Below, one piece after another: positions 1-10,296 of a stretch of 34,004 nucleotides of DNA; within the stretch, counting starts at the first letter, position 1; every line of letters starts with the position of its first letter. The position numbers and the translations under genes are program-made. Below the pieces are notes generated by a model, which worked only from the letters and a program-made list of their open reading frames with translations, had not been told where the DNA came from and searched no databases. Source of the stretch: Dicyema japonicum (taxonomy: Eukaryota > Dicyemida > Rhombozoa > Dicyemidae); the NCBI GenBank assembly GCA_011109175.1, contig RDEW01000011.1, positions 939,406-973,409 of the forward strand, written 5' to 3'.

Positions 1-1151
1 GCGCAATTAGAGTATCGATTACCACCATTTTCTTGTTTACTTGAGGTCGTAAATCTCGTTTGTGGTTCTTAACTCTGGAAGACGGGACTAAGTTATTATC
101 AATTAATCGATTTCCTAGCGTGGTCGCTAGGTTGATGTTTTCCTACTTCTCGACTTTCTTGATGACTGAAGTTGAGATTTCCTTCATTTGAATCAATCGG
201 GTTCGTATCGACGACAAGGGCCGTAAAACAGAGGATATAAATCCAAACATTTAGAGTATCTTCCTTAAACGCTCTGATGATCAACTTCCAAAGGCAAAAG
301 GTGGGAACCACTTTTATCGATCTTTAGATCCATAACCCTATCGGACACGAATTGGATAAGACGAAGAAAGTCCTCATCAGCATCTGATCAATCAAAGCCG
401 TGTGGGGAAGAGGGCTGTTTCCTCTGGTGAGAGTTACTAGACATGACCAGTTACAGAGGGATTCGCCAGTCTTTCGAATCATCTTGTAGATGTATCATCA
501 TAATTTTAGTGATTTGGATCAAAAGAGGAGATAAATTCAGTCAGTTTTTTTAAATAAAATTAACGAGTTTATTTTCTTATTAAATATGGACTGTTTCGTG
601 CGGAGTTGGTGATTGATTGTCTTAAAGTAAACAAATGAGATCTAAGATTTTACTGTTACACATGGGTTGCAATCCTCAATCAATTCCTTGTTGGTGAATC
701 TTTTAACGACTCACAATACTAGTGAGCTAAAATAGGTCAATGCTTTATCCTGAGAGCTGAAATTATTAAAAGACTTGAAAAATGGACTCAGTTGCGACCT
801 CAAAATTGCTTGCGTTTCTTTAGCTTACAAAGCTACATTTGACTGTGTCAAGAGGAGTAGAAAAATGTAAATGATGCGTTTCCTTAAGTTGGGGGTATTA
901 ATTTAGCTTGGTGTGGTTGAGAACAACCTTAAAAATAGTAAGGAATATTTTTTCTAAAATAAAGCGATCGTAAATCGTTTATTTATAATTAAAAAAATGT
1001 TATAATATTTAATAATCAAAACTATTTTCACGTTGATATCACGTGCCATTGTGATTTCGATGAGTAAATTAGCTAATAACCATGGAAAATGAAATAATTT
1101 ATTTCGCCAAGCAGTTGTAATTTGAGACGATTTGATCACCGCCCTCACAGG
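1..1151. other. AT-rich intergenic DNA, no gene recognised
   Basis: I see no supported gene. The short open frames, such as one on the minus strand at 99-311, have no recognisable family and no tiny-intron continuation. The stretch ends at an inverted MCAT-like fragment (1152-1209). Confidence 0.5.
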
Positions 1152-1209
1152 TGGTGTCATCATAATAGCTGTTGAGGTGATTTCTGTTCTCAACAATTTG
1201 TCAAAGGGT
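1152..1209 (-). pseudogene. Inverted, diverged fragment of MCAT exon 2
   Basis: Read on the minus strand, these 58 bases align without gaps to 1758-1815 of the MCAT gene, with 13 mismatches by eye. The peptide DKLLRTEITSTAIMMT parallels DKLMRTEISQPAIMVT of MCAT, and several of the changes are conservative. Similarity stops at both ends and no flanking MCAT exon is visible. It lies about 280 bp upstream of the MCAT start in the opposite orientation. It is most likely a relic of an older partial duplication; chance similarity is not fully excluded at this length. Confidence 0.5.
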
Positions 1210-1286
1210 TTTAATAATATTTTAACTCAGAATTATTAAATAAATGAATTTCCGTAACCAAAATTGAAAAAAAGTATTAAAATCAG

Positions 1287-1413
1287 TAAAATTCGGTAAA
1301 GCCGGACTCGTCCTCACCTTTGTCAGTCTGGGATCACTTAGTTAGATGAGAACTTTTATTTCTTTCTCTTTGACCCAGTGATCCTGGGGATAATAATAAT
1401 AAAAATCGGTAAA
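1287..1413 (+). mobile_element. Solo LINE 3'-tail insertion with target-site duplications
   Basis: About 99 bases (1301-1399) match the 3' tail shared by other LINE copies in the window. They begin near GACTCGTCCTCACC, contain a GGATCACT...AGTGATCC pair able to form a stem, and end in a (TAA)n run. The insert is flanked by a near-perfect 14-bp direct repeat, 1287-1300 and 1400-1413, with one mismatch. It is either a severely 5'-truncated LINE or a SINE-like passenger using the same tail. It ends 79 bp before the MCAT start codon, so it may lie in that gene's promoter or leader. Confidence 0.7.
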
Positions 1414-1492
1414 AATCGTGCATATCAGAGTGGCGTGATCACGTATATCGATTATTTATAGGATTTGAACGTGTCCTACGTTACCGGTGCTT

Positions 1493-2631
1493 ATGTTCGC
1501 GTCAAAACTACCCTTCACTCCTGTCAGAGCTGTGTTAAGGAACTGCTCAAGTGATGCAGCTGTGTGGTCGAATACTCAGATATTGAAGGAATCGTCAGTG
1601 CTTCTTTTTCCTGGGCAGGGCTCCCAATTTATCGGTATGGCATCAAAATTGAAGCACTTTCCAAAATCTGTTGATCTTTTCGAGAGAGTGAGTGCTATTT
1701 TAGGGTACGATCTGCTGAAAGTATACACTAAATGTCATGTTAGTTATCTTTGGAAGGCCCATCTGACAAATTAATGAGGACAGAAATCTCCCAACCAGCT
1801 ATTATGGTCACATCTCTGGCTTCTCTTAAGAAACTTGAGAGTGAAGATCCAGAAGCTCTTAGAACTTGCAGTTATACAGCAGGATTGAGTTTGGGGGAGT
1901 ATACCTCTCTCGTTTTCTCAGAGTGCCTGTCTTTCGAGGATGGTTTGTCTTGATTTATAGCCGAAACAGCAATAAAAGTTGTAAAAGTTCGTGCTACTTC
2001 CATGCAGAAGGCTTCGGAGATGACTAACGGAGGGATGATTTCCATAATGGTCAACGGAATCTCGAACATAAAAGAATGCTGCAAGGCGGCTATTGAGCAC
2101 TGCCATTCTTTGGGGATCTCCAATCCAGTTTGTCAGCCTGCAAATTATCTTTCTTGCGCATTTCAAGTAATTGGTGGCTCTGTTGAGGCGACCATTGACT
2201 TTATTGTGTAGGCCTTGGAGTTCATCGAGGCGAATAGTTCCAAATTTGGAATTCGGAAAGTTAAAAGACTCCAAGTCAGTGGGGCCTTTCATACTCAGAT
2301 GATGAATTTTGCCTGTGGTGAACTCAAAGATGTCTTGAGGTTTGTTTTTTTTACCAATTTTAGTAATGTCAAATTTAATGAGCCCAGAATTAACGTAATT
2401 TCCAATCTAACAGCCAAACCATACAAAAACGTGGAGGAGATTAAGGATTTGTTGGTCCACCAGGTTGTGTCGCCAGTAAAGTGGCAACAAACCATGGAAT
2501 ATTTGTTCAATTCTCCGGCCAAACGAAATGTTTACGAGCTCGGTCCTGGTAGGCAATTAAAACCTCTGATAAACTCTTCAATTGATGTCAAGTACCGTGA
2601 TCAGCACCCGTACCGTTTTGTGGAAGTGTGA
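1493..2631 (+). CDS. MCAT: Mitochondrial malonyl-CoA:acyl-carrier-protein transacylase, five exons
   Basis: This enzyme moves the malonyl group from CoA to mitochondrial acyl carrier protein, feeding type II fatty-acid and lipoate synthesis. Exons are 1493-1720, 1744-1942, 1970-2187, 2212-2339 and 2364-2631, giving 346 aa against about 390 in human. The introns are 23, 27, 24 and 24 nt. Visible landmarks are FPGQGSQ (residues 39-45), the nucleophile motif GLSLGE with Ser125, the malonate-binding Arg150 in VKVRA, His242 in SGAFHT, and the late motifs VSPVKWQQTM and GPGRQL. Splicing removes every internal stop and restores gap-free alignment to animal MCAT. The start is the first ATG of the frame; the N-terminus is rich in basic and small residues, fitting a mitochondrial presequence. 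Intron 3 is either a 24-nt GC-AG intron (2188-2211) or a 30-nt GT-AG intron (2182-2211). The GC-AG version aligns better. Confidence 0.93.
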
Positions 2632-3235
2632 TTTTATATTAAAATATTTCTTCTAAGTGTGCCTTTTTGTTCCACATACGAGTTTTTGCTATAAGATTAC
2701 TTTTCTGTTATCATCTCCTTAACGTAGACTTGTCTAAGTTACTCTAATTTTCGTGTCAGGTGGGATTCAAAGCCACGGTATAATGTATTCGATGTTCACC
2801 CATTAGAATATTTAATGTCCTCCAGAGTCCTCGCGATAAGGTGAAGGAAGCACCACATTCATTTTGAAGTGAGGACAGTTCGTATAATGGAGGTACTTCT
2901 CCACATCTATCATCCGACAAACTAACCACTCGACGAGTTGATGTTTGAATATTTTATTTCCCAAAAATTTGTCAAGTGAATTGAAGGTATGCGTAAGAGA
3001 AGATAGATTTTTCGTCGTAATCAGGTAACTTTCGGTAATTAAGGCTGATAAGACTAATTTTGACTTAATAATATTAACACTAGAGACCAGGGTTACATAA
3101 ACTGACTAATTACACGATCCCAACACCCTCTAGTAGAGACCTCAACAAGTACGTATCGGTCGAATAACTGGATCTTCAGGACATTCCATGGTTCATGCGT
3201 ATTAATTTAAAATGTTGACCTAAATCGACTTTATT
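2632..3235. other. Intergenic DNA between MCAT and a LINE
   Basis: I find no gene or clear repeat. A T-arm-like hairpin near 2760-2780 was considered and rejected as a tRNA. The right end carries the 11-base sequence TCGACTTTATT (3225-3235), which recurs beyond the LINE. Confidence 0.5.
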
Positions 3236-4677
3236 ATTAATAGCACTTTCGAAAAACCAAAAATGTAATTTATTTAATTAAGGTTCCGCTTGTGCCGTAT
3301 TTTTCTTTAGGTTATTCTTTCTTCCACAATTCTCTTAACTAACTTCCTCCGTGCTCCGCGGTTACAGGCAGTTATTCTGAGCGTGTCCAGATCATCTCCT
3401 GTTTTCAGCTTTCGTCCTACATTGGTCAGGTCCTTGTGTAGAACCACTGGCAAAGTTATGCGAGGTCTTCCACGGAACGAGGTATTCACTTCTGGGCAGA
3501 AATAGTTCTCCATTGCTATTTTAGCAGGCGTCATCTGGCTCATTCGAAGGATGTGACCAAACAGACGCCATCTTGATTCCAGGATATCCAGACTCAATGG
3601 TCTTGTATTACATACTTTGTATAGATTCTTGTTTGTAATTTTTTTTGGCCAGTTGATGCCAAGCAACAGTCGGAGTTGTTTACGATGGAAGGCATCTAGT
3701 TTGTCCATTACCGCTTCTGAGACACCCCAGGTTGCAGCGTTGTACATTAGGACTGGTTTCACGAAGGCATTGTATAGTCTCACACGTAATTGTGTGCTAA
3801 TTTGTTTACGATGATTCCAGACTACTCCCATTTTTCTAAAGGCCGCGACGGCCAACATCTTCCTGTTAGTGATATCCTCAGCGTCTCCGAGCAACGACCC
3901 CAATTTTTTACAGTATCTCTATTTTTCATCAGTTCGGGTTAATTCACGGCGTATGGTAGTTGTCTCCGTCTTTTCCGTATTGATTTTGATGAACCATTTT
4001 TCTAGGACATCTGGCATCCTTGTCCGTATATAGTTTAATGTATTCTCGTCGCTGGATATGTAGTCGATATCAGCTGCATAAATCACTTTAGTTTGAGGAA
4101 AATCGCCAATTAATAGTCTGAAGTCTCTGAGTGCCGCCTCCAAATATGTCACAAAAAGTACCGGTGACAAGGAATCTCCCTGCGGTGCCCCGAACGTTGT
4201 CTCAAATGGGACAGACTCCAAATTTCCAAAACGTACACTTAGCTGCGTTGTTCCAAGTAATAGGCGGATCATTCTGACACTGTCCTCGTCAACCAACTTC
4301 TCCAAGATATCCAAAAGTCTCCCTCTGTGTATAGAGTCAAAGGCTTTGGACATGTCCATGCCAAGGTTGCCAATAGCCCCCTTGTAATTTTGATGTGTTG
4401 CAAAAAGCCATCGATGTCCCCAGACCACATCAGCTGTAGATCTCCCTGACCTGAATCCGCTTTGACCGTGAGAGAGAAAGTTCTCGATGTCAGATCCAAT
4501 CCTGTTCAGCACTATAAGTGATAGTGTCTTGCGTAGAGTCGTCAATAGTACGATGGGTCTTAAATTCGTTAAGGGGCCTTTAGCTTTGCCCGGTTTTTGT
4601 AGTGCAATTAGTGTGCCATTACCCACATCCAGTGGTGGGTTGTATTTGAATGTTTTGTTGTATATCTCGACTTTATT
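3225..4677 (-). mobile_element. 5'-truncated non-LTR retrotransposon with RT, active-site mutant
   Basis: The minus strand encodes a reverse transcriptase and C-terminal region in a single frame from about 4666 to 3307, broken by one TAG between ...TRTDEK and RYCKKLGS near 3917. Motifs in order are LQKPGK, LRPIVLLTT, GQSGFRSGRSTADVVW, MSKAFDSIHRGRLL, GAPQGDSLSPVLF, the active-site box, and a C-terminal region with LYNAFVKPVLMYNAATWG and FGHILRM. The active-site box reads YAADIDYI where the family has YADD, so the first catalytic aspartate is alanine. The insert is flanked by an 11-bp direct repeat, 3225-3235 and 4667-4677, as expected for target-primed insertion with 5' truncation. It is certainly a LINE; the clade is not assigned. 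It differs from the family that carries the conserved 3' stem-loop tail. Confidence 0.88.
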
Positions 4678-7403
4678 GAATTAGAATTTCATAATTTTAA
4701 TCGTTTTTGAATTTATTATTATCTGCAAGAAAAATTAATTTAATTAAAAGTCAATTTTGATGGCAAGGTCTCCATTTGGCCTGCATGAATTGAGTATGCA
4801 ATGGGAGACTGCAAAATTTTCGAATAATCCCTTAGCAGATCATCAACCATCTCGGCAGGTTTGCCACAGAAAACAATCAGTGAGATGAAATTAGAAATAT
4901 TTTTGGGTCAGAAATTTTTCCGATAAGGGAATTCATATATTTTTGTCCTCGAATATTGGTTTCGTCAATCAAATCTAAGTGAAAGTCGGATTCAAAAAAA
5001 GCGTAGAGACCTTATCGATCCAGGAGTCGGTTGATGGGATGAAAACTTCGATATTTTAACAAAATTAACGCTTGTGGAATATTAATCAAAATAATGAACC
5101 TGTTACTTTGAGATTTTTCTTTAACGAACAATTCAATGATGTTTAAGTAATACTAATACTGCACTTTACGAAAAGCCATATTAGCTATAGCTCCCTCCAG
5201 GCGGGACATACAATTTATTTTAAGCAAAAAACAGTTATGATGACTAATCGTAGAGGGAGAACCTAGGAATTTTTTGACTTCATAACTTTTTGATTGAAAA
5301 CTACATTTTTTAAAACAGTTTTAAAGCACCGCTTGCTATTGAAACAAGTTCAGATATTTCACTCCCTTGCGAAGACTTTTGGTTACTGGATGATATCCTT
5401 TAGATCACTAGATAAGGGCTTGTGGGATTAGTTAGTTTGGGGAATAGAAGAGGTCCTATGGGTCATCCTGTTGGACCCCGGACCCCGTCTCAAGTCTGAG
5501 TTGGATATCGTCTCGGACGTGAGGTTGCAGTTCACTCTGCCCATATTTTCACAAACCGCAGTATTGAGGATTCCAAAAGCATATTCTCGTCAAATTGTAC
5601 ATAAATAATGCATTCAACAGTCTGAGAAAAGACTATACCTCGGAGGACCGTACCGATAGATGTCCCAACACTTTCGATATGATCGATTAATGCTACGGAA
5701 AGCAATCATCTTTTCTTTTTGGTATATACTCTATTTCTTCGTCCTCTGGGGTCTAGCAGGATAACCCTTAGGACCTCTTCTATTCTCCCTTGGTATAGAG
5801 AAAATTACTAAACTTCCTCGGTCCCCTCTAAACATCATGTACATAACAATCCAGTTTCTAGAGGACCCTCGGAGGTGGTTTTCTGTGATCTGGAAGTTTT
5901 GATTCCTGCCTTGTCTGAAGTTGGTCTGGAACTGATTAGAGATAAGTGCGAAATTTTCAATTGTTTGTTGTCGGGGACATTTTCCAGAAGTGGTGCCTGA
6001 CTCAACGTTATTCCGGGTGGAGTTTTGGGTACCTTTCTTGATCTCATTCTTTGGATACTGTCAGACACCCTTCTATACTAGAGCCAGACAGCTTATGCAG
6101 ACGTGACGGAAAATGACCGAATGAGATTCCCCATTTTCCACTTTTAAGACAAGGAACCTATTGTCTGTGACTTCAATTCCACCGATACATTTGTCTTTAT
6201 CAACCTACATCAAAGTACCTCAAGAGCCTGCTCTAGATATCAAATGAGCAAAAGCGAGACTGCAGTTGAAATATCATGTTTCATTGCGCCTACGAGGCTC
6301 GATTTCATGGGTCAGTAAAAGAATCGGATTTCTACACACACTGAAGATCTCAATCATCTCTCCTCTTTCTGTCCAAGGCGATGTCTTCTGAGATTCTACA
6401 TGGCAGTGACACAAGCTGCTTGGAAGTAGAGATGAACTCTATATCTTGATTTCATGTTTGTTAAAAATCAGTTTAAATAAAAACTGATTTACGAATTTGT
6501 ATTAAACCATGGGACCATTAGCATTACCAGTCATGGACTCAACATTATTTCCGACACTCGTCATAAACTTAAGGATACTTGAATACAGGGGAATAGTAGA
6601 TGGTTTAATAAACGCAAAGTTCGTATCAATTTGTTAAGGTAAATTTTCGACTTTTTCTAATTCTGAAGTCGCTAACAAATCGTGATTTGATCACATAAAT
6701 TTCACTACTGTCTCATTTTATGGTATTGGCTTTTTATATCTCTTAATTTAGGGAACACTACAAATACTGATTCGACTCCTAAAGTGTAATATTTGCCTCA
6801 TTTTGTGTAAGTTTTGTCGATTTTACATCAAAATGTTTGTTCTGTCTGATTTTTTACATGAAGTAATTTTTATAAAGTTAATTAAAAAAGCCTAAAGGAT
6901 TAATTGATTAAAGTTTTTAAACGACTCCCAGAATTTTACAACTGTTAGCCTAAACCTTCATTTTTATGTAGAAACCTCTGGAATTACTTGACCTTTATTT
7001 TCCTTCTTTTGCACGGTGGAGGGTTAAGACTGCTCAGCTCGCTATGGTAATTTCAATAAAAAACGCTGTTATTCCATTGTATTTCCTTAAGAGTCCTTAG
7101 AAATAATAACCATCCAAAAAGAATTCTGACCCTCTAACATCGCTATCTTTTTTTATTGAGAACTAATTATAGAATATAACCAAGCATTTCTGCGATTGAA
7201 GAGACAGGGGGAAAACATCAGATTCAACCAGTTGAGTTTCCTTATCCCAATTGTGTAATCGTTTGATCGTGATATAAATTATAATAAAATTAATATTTTT
7301 AAAAAATAAATTTAAATTTAATTAAAAATTTTAATTGTTAAACACTAATAATAATACTAATTTTTAAAATTATCCACGTTTAAAGATTTACGTGTCGTGG
7401 TAA
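4678..7403. other. Intergenic DNA with one inverted repeat
   Basis: No gene recognised. An open frame on the minus strand at 5835-6068 has no family resemblance I can name. The only clear structure is a pair of about 40-bp inverted arms at 5442-5480 and 5746-5785. The 3' part (about 7260-7380) is strongly AT-rich and leads into the TEX10-like gene. Confidence 0.5.
5442..5785. repeat. Inverted repeat, about 40-bp arms, 265-bp spacer
   Basis: The left arm starts GAATAGAAGAGGTCCTA at 5442. Its reverse complement recurs at 5746-5785 with about five mismatches over 40 bases. Similarity ends sharply outside both arms. The spacer has no transposase-like frame. It could be a foldback or miniature element remnant, or two oppositely oriented copies of a dispersed repeat. 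Confidence 0.6.
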
Positions 7404-9438
7404 ATGTCGAAGAGTAAAAGGAAGAAGGCAGAAAGTAAAAAAACCAAGATTAAACTTGGGAAAAAATTGCCAAAAAATGTGAACGAAACCAAAGGGAAAT
7501 TTAAAACTGCAAAAATAGTGCTGAGACATCAATATGATAGGGATTTATCAACAACCGACAGAATCTCTGTACTTTCTCATAAACATTGCTAGGATATTCT
7601 ATCAAGACTAAAGAATCAGAATTGCAAACTCAAAAACAACGCAATCTTAAATTTGTCAAATTTTCTTAATACTTTCCCCAATTTTGACGATTCAAACTTG
7701 ATTCCCCACGTCAGTCAAATAATTGATTCATTTTTCCCAGCCATCTTCGACGAGGAGTCTTCAGTTAGGCGTAATTTTCGAAAGACTCTGACCAGTCTTG
7801 TCAAAAAGGTGAACCTGGAACCATTTTCTGACAAAATTGGAAATTTCCTTGAATGCTCTCTAAGCCATGTGTCACATTCCGTTAGATTTGATACCTTGGG
7901 GATGGTTGATTTACTCCTGCCTGTTTTCAAAACTGGAAGTCGGATGAACGTTAAAATATTCAAACTGATGATAAATCTGGCCAAGATCGGCAGGTCCTTT
8001 GATAACTCGAATTTGACGAATGTGATCTCAACGATTTCCCGGTTCCTTAAGCACTTTATCCCCACATCACAAGCTGAGGACAAGAAATATTACTTGTATC
8101 TATAAATTAACCATTTTAGTGCTGGAAATTGTTTTTTCTTAAGAGTTGATGATTTGGCTGCCGAAACTGTATTTCCTGAGTTTGTGGAGATTTTGACTCA
8201 GATTTGGCACCACAAATCTCCCGAAGAACGGACTGATGAAATTGGTTGCTGTTTACGAGGAATTTAGACATTGAATCAGACTATGGTCTTTTCCTCACAC
8301 AGCTATTCTCCATGGCCGATGTGATGCTCGACTATAGTGGGTCAAATCCCTCTCAATGGGCTCAACTGTTGTAAAAAGGAGTCGTAAAGCACGTTGATTT
8401 TCCCTTCAAACAAAAGAATAAGACTGCTGTATTTCGTATTATTGATTTTAGTCCAAAAAGATAGTTTTACTCAATTTGCATATTTGTCGAGTTGTGGGAC
8501 ATGCCTTTGTCTCAGATTTGTCTTCTTTCAAGTCCTACTTGATAAGTTTATGGAGTAACCACATCTTTGATTGCTCTTTGATGAAAATATCTTGTCTTTT
8601 TAATTTACCAGGTGAGACATTTTAGTTATCCAGATTTGAATTCGGTCATTATTCCTGCAGTTTTCCATGAACGAATGATCCTTAGTCCTCACCACAAGAC
8701 CTTGTTTTTGTCAGCTTGTGAATTCTTTGCGCGTCATCCGTTATCCTTTCTATTTATTGTAGACTTCTGGTGGACCTGGTTCCAGAAATTCTGTCCTTAT
8801 TGTGTAAGGACATCGACGGATGTGTTAGAAGTATGATTCTCGAACTGTGTATCGCCAATGTGGACCTTTTTGGCAACAAAGTGACCCCAATTCTGATCCA
8901 AATGATTGGTATATATGTCGTTTTTATGTTAGGTGATGGGAAAATGCGTTGTTTTATTAATAAAGTTGATTCAAATACAGTCGAATTGGTGCTATTTCTG
9001 TTTGTCGCCCAGAATTTGGCAGATTTGTGTGATATTCTCAGGCATTTTGTCCACGTTTATGACTTGTTCACTCCTCCTCAGTTAAATTTCTTTCTGCTGT
9101 TTTTGAACGTATTCGATCGACTTGGGGGAGTTTTATTCGCTGTTGATAACGCTGCTTCTAAGTTTTTGCACTTTTAAAGTTTAGGTGTTTTGTCGGGGAC
9201 CCTGGAGTCCTATTCCTATGCGTCTTTTAAAGAAAGGGTGGAGAAGGTCAGAATTTGGAGGAGTGTTGTAGTTGAATTTATTAACTCACTACCTCAATCA
9301 CAGCAGTTGATGGAGTGCTATGTATCTAAAATCAATGGACTTCACGTAATATTACTATTTTATTTTTAGGATAACCTTCCTTTGATCGTAAACAGAGAAA
9401 ATGCTGATCTCTTGTTGGATGGATGTATACCTTTATGA
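7404..9438 (+). CDS. TEX10: TEX10/IPI1-like pre-60S ribosome assembly protein, ten exons
   Basis: The family works in the nucleolar Rix1/PELP1-TEX10 complex that helps process ITS2 and mature the 60S subunit. The start MSKSKRKKAESKKTK is a lysine-rich tail like that of TEX10, followed by NVNETKGKFKTAKIVL and armadillo/HEAT-like helices (NAILNLSNFL, SSVRRNFRKTLTSL, FDTLGMVDLLLPV). Exons are 7404-7568, 7593-8095, 8120-8244, 8268-8428, 8452-8611, 8634-8739, 8763-8908, 8933-9161, 9180-9345 and 9370-9438. Introns are 24, 24, 23, 23, 22, 23, 24, 18 and 24 nt, giving 610 codons including the stop, well below human TEX10. Codon 300 is an in-frame TAA (8372-8374) that no tiny intron removes without losing frame. 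The eighth intron (9162-9179) would be only 18 nt; without it a second TAA interrupts the frame. Downstream exons keep a coherent frame, so this is either a sequence error or a young pseudogene. Confidence 0.82.
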
Positions 9439-9775
9439 TTTATATTTTTATTTTTTTATAAAGAAATGATTTTTTAATAACAAATTAACTTTTTGTGTAA
9501 ATGATTATTTTTGTGTTGTCAGCCACCATCTGCTTTCTCTGTAGGAAAACATTTTTGTAGAAAGATGACTCGCTTATTTTTTTGGGTAGAGTGAGGACCA
9601 GTTATAAGCACTTCCTTGAGAAGCATAATTTTATAGCCACGCATGTGCAGCAAAGGATACAANTTTATAAAGAAATGATTTTTTAATAACAAATTAACTT
9701 TTTGTGTAAATGATTATTTTTGTGTTAAGTCAGCCACCATCTGCTTTCTCTGTAGGAAAACATTTTTGTAGAAAG
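9439..9775. other. Intergenic DNA with a duplicated contig end
   Basis: It holds an AT-rich spacer, then one copy (9455-9662) of a 208-bp sequence repeated from 9664 after a single N. The repeated sequence is the beginning of the next coding region. Confidence 0.6.
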
Positions 9776-9873
9776 ATGACTCGCTTATTGTTTTTGGGTA
9801 GAGTGAGGACCAGTTATAAGCACTTTCTTGAGAAGCATAATTTTATTGCCACGCATGTGCAGCAAAGGATACA
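9455..9873. repeat. Direct duplication of about 208 bp across a single N (9663)
   Basis: Copy one is 9455-9662 and copy two starts at 9664. They differ by a few small indels and substitutions, for example TGTGTTGTCAG against TGTGTTAAGTCAG. A lone N between two near-identical sequences looks like two overlapping contig ends, or two alleles, joined without merging. Confidence 0.8.
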
Positions 9874-10296
9874 ATTTTGTATACCAATTTCTTACGTTAA
9901 GAGATCTCCTCAATAAGTCAAGATGTGGATTTCAACACTTTTTCCAGTTTTTTCAAGTTATTTCCTAGGACGACCGGAAGACTTACTTTTGTCCTTCACG
10001 AAAGAGTAAATTATTTTAACAAAGATCTTTACGAAAAATATACATCTGAACGTCTAACTGTGGCTTGTGAGTTTTTAGGACGACCGGAAGACTTACTTTT
10101 GTCCTTCACGAAAGAGTAAATTATTTTAACAAAGATTTTTACGACAAATATACATCTGAACGTCTAACTGTGGCTTGTGAGTTTTCTTTTCAAAAACCTT
10201 TACTATTACCAAATCTGTTTCTGCAGAAGTGGAAACTGGATACACTTAATTTTTTTGTTTCTGCAGAAGTGGAAACTGGATACACTTAACAATTAA
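9776..10296 (+). CDS. Unrecognised coding region, interrupted by duplications
   Basis: A protein-like frame starts MTRLLFLGRVRTSYKHFLEK at 9776. After a probable tiny intron near 9870-9895 that I could not place cleanly, it resumes with VDFNTFSSFFKLFPR and continues through GRLTFVLHERVNYF and ERLTVACEFSFQKPLLLPN to a stop at 10294-10296. Two direct duplications break it: 110 bp (9966-10075 and 10076-10185) and 40 bp (10216-10255 and 10256-10289). Removing the extra copies leaves one continuous frame, so the duplications are probably not in the real gene. The segment TFVLHERV...ERLTVACEF vaguely recalls rRNA dimethyltransferases, but this is too weak for a name. An upstream open stretch suggests a further 5' exon. 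Confidence 0.4.
9966..10185. repeat. 110-bp tandem duplication
   Basis: Units 9966-10075 and 10076-10185 both begin TAGGACGACCGGAAGACTTA. They differ at a couple of bases (GATCTTTACGAAAAA against GATTTTTACGACAAA), as two alleles might. The duplication shifts the reading frame of the surrounding coding region. Confidence 0.85.

Noticed and set aside
2750-2840. T-arm-like hairpin around GATTCAAAGCC
   Set aside because: It has a mismatch at the closing pair and no acceptor or D arm can be found.
8405-8428. Additional in-frame 24-nt GT...AG segment near 8393-8416 in the TEX10-like gene
   Set aside because: It keeps frame, but the residues it would remove (VDFPFKQK) look like part of the aligned protein, and it does not remove the upstream TAA.
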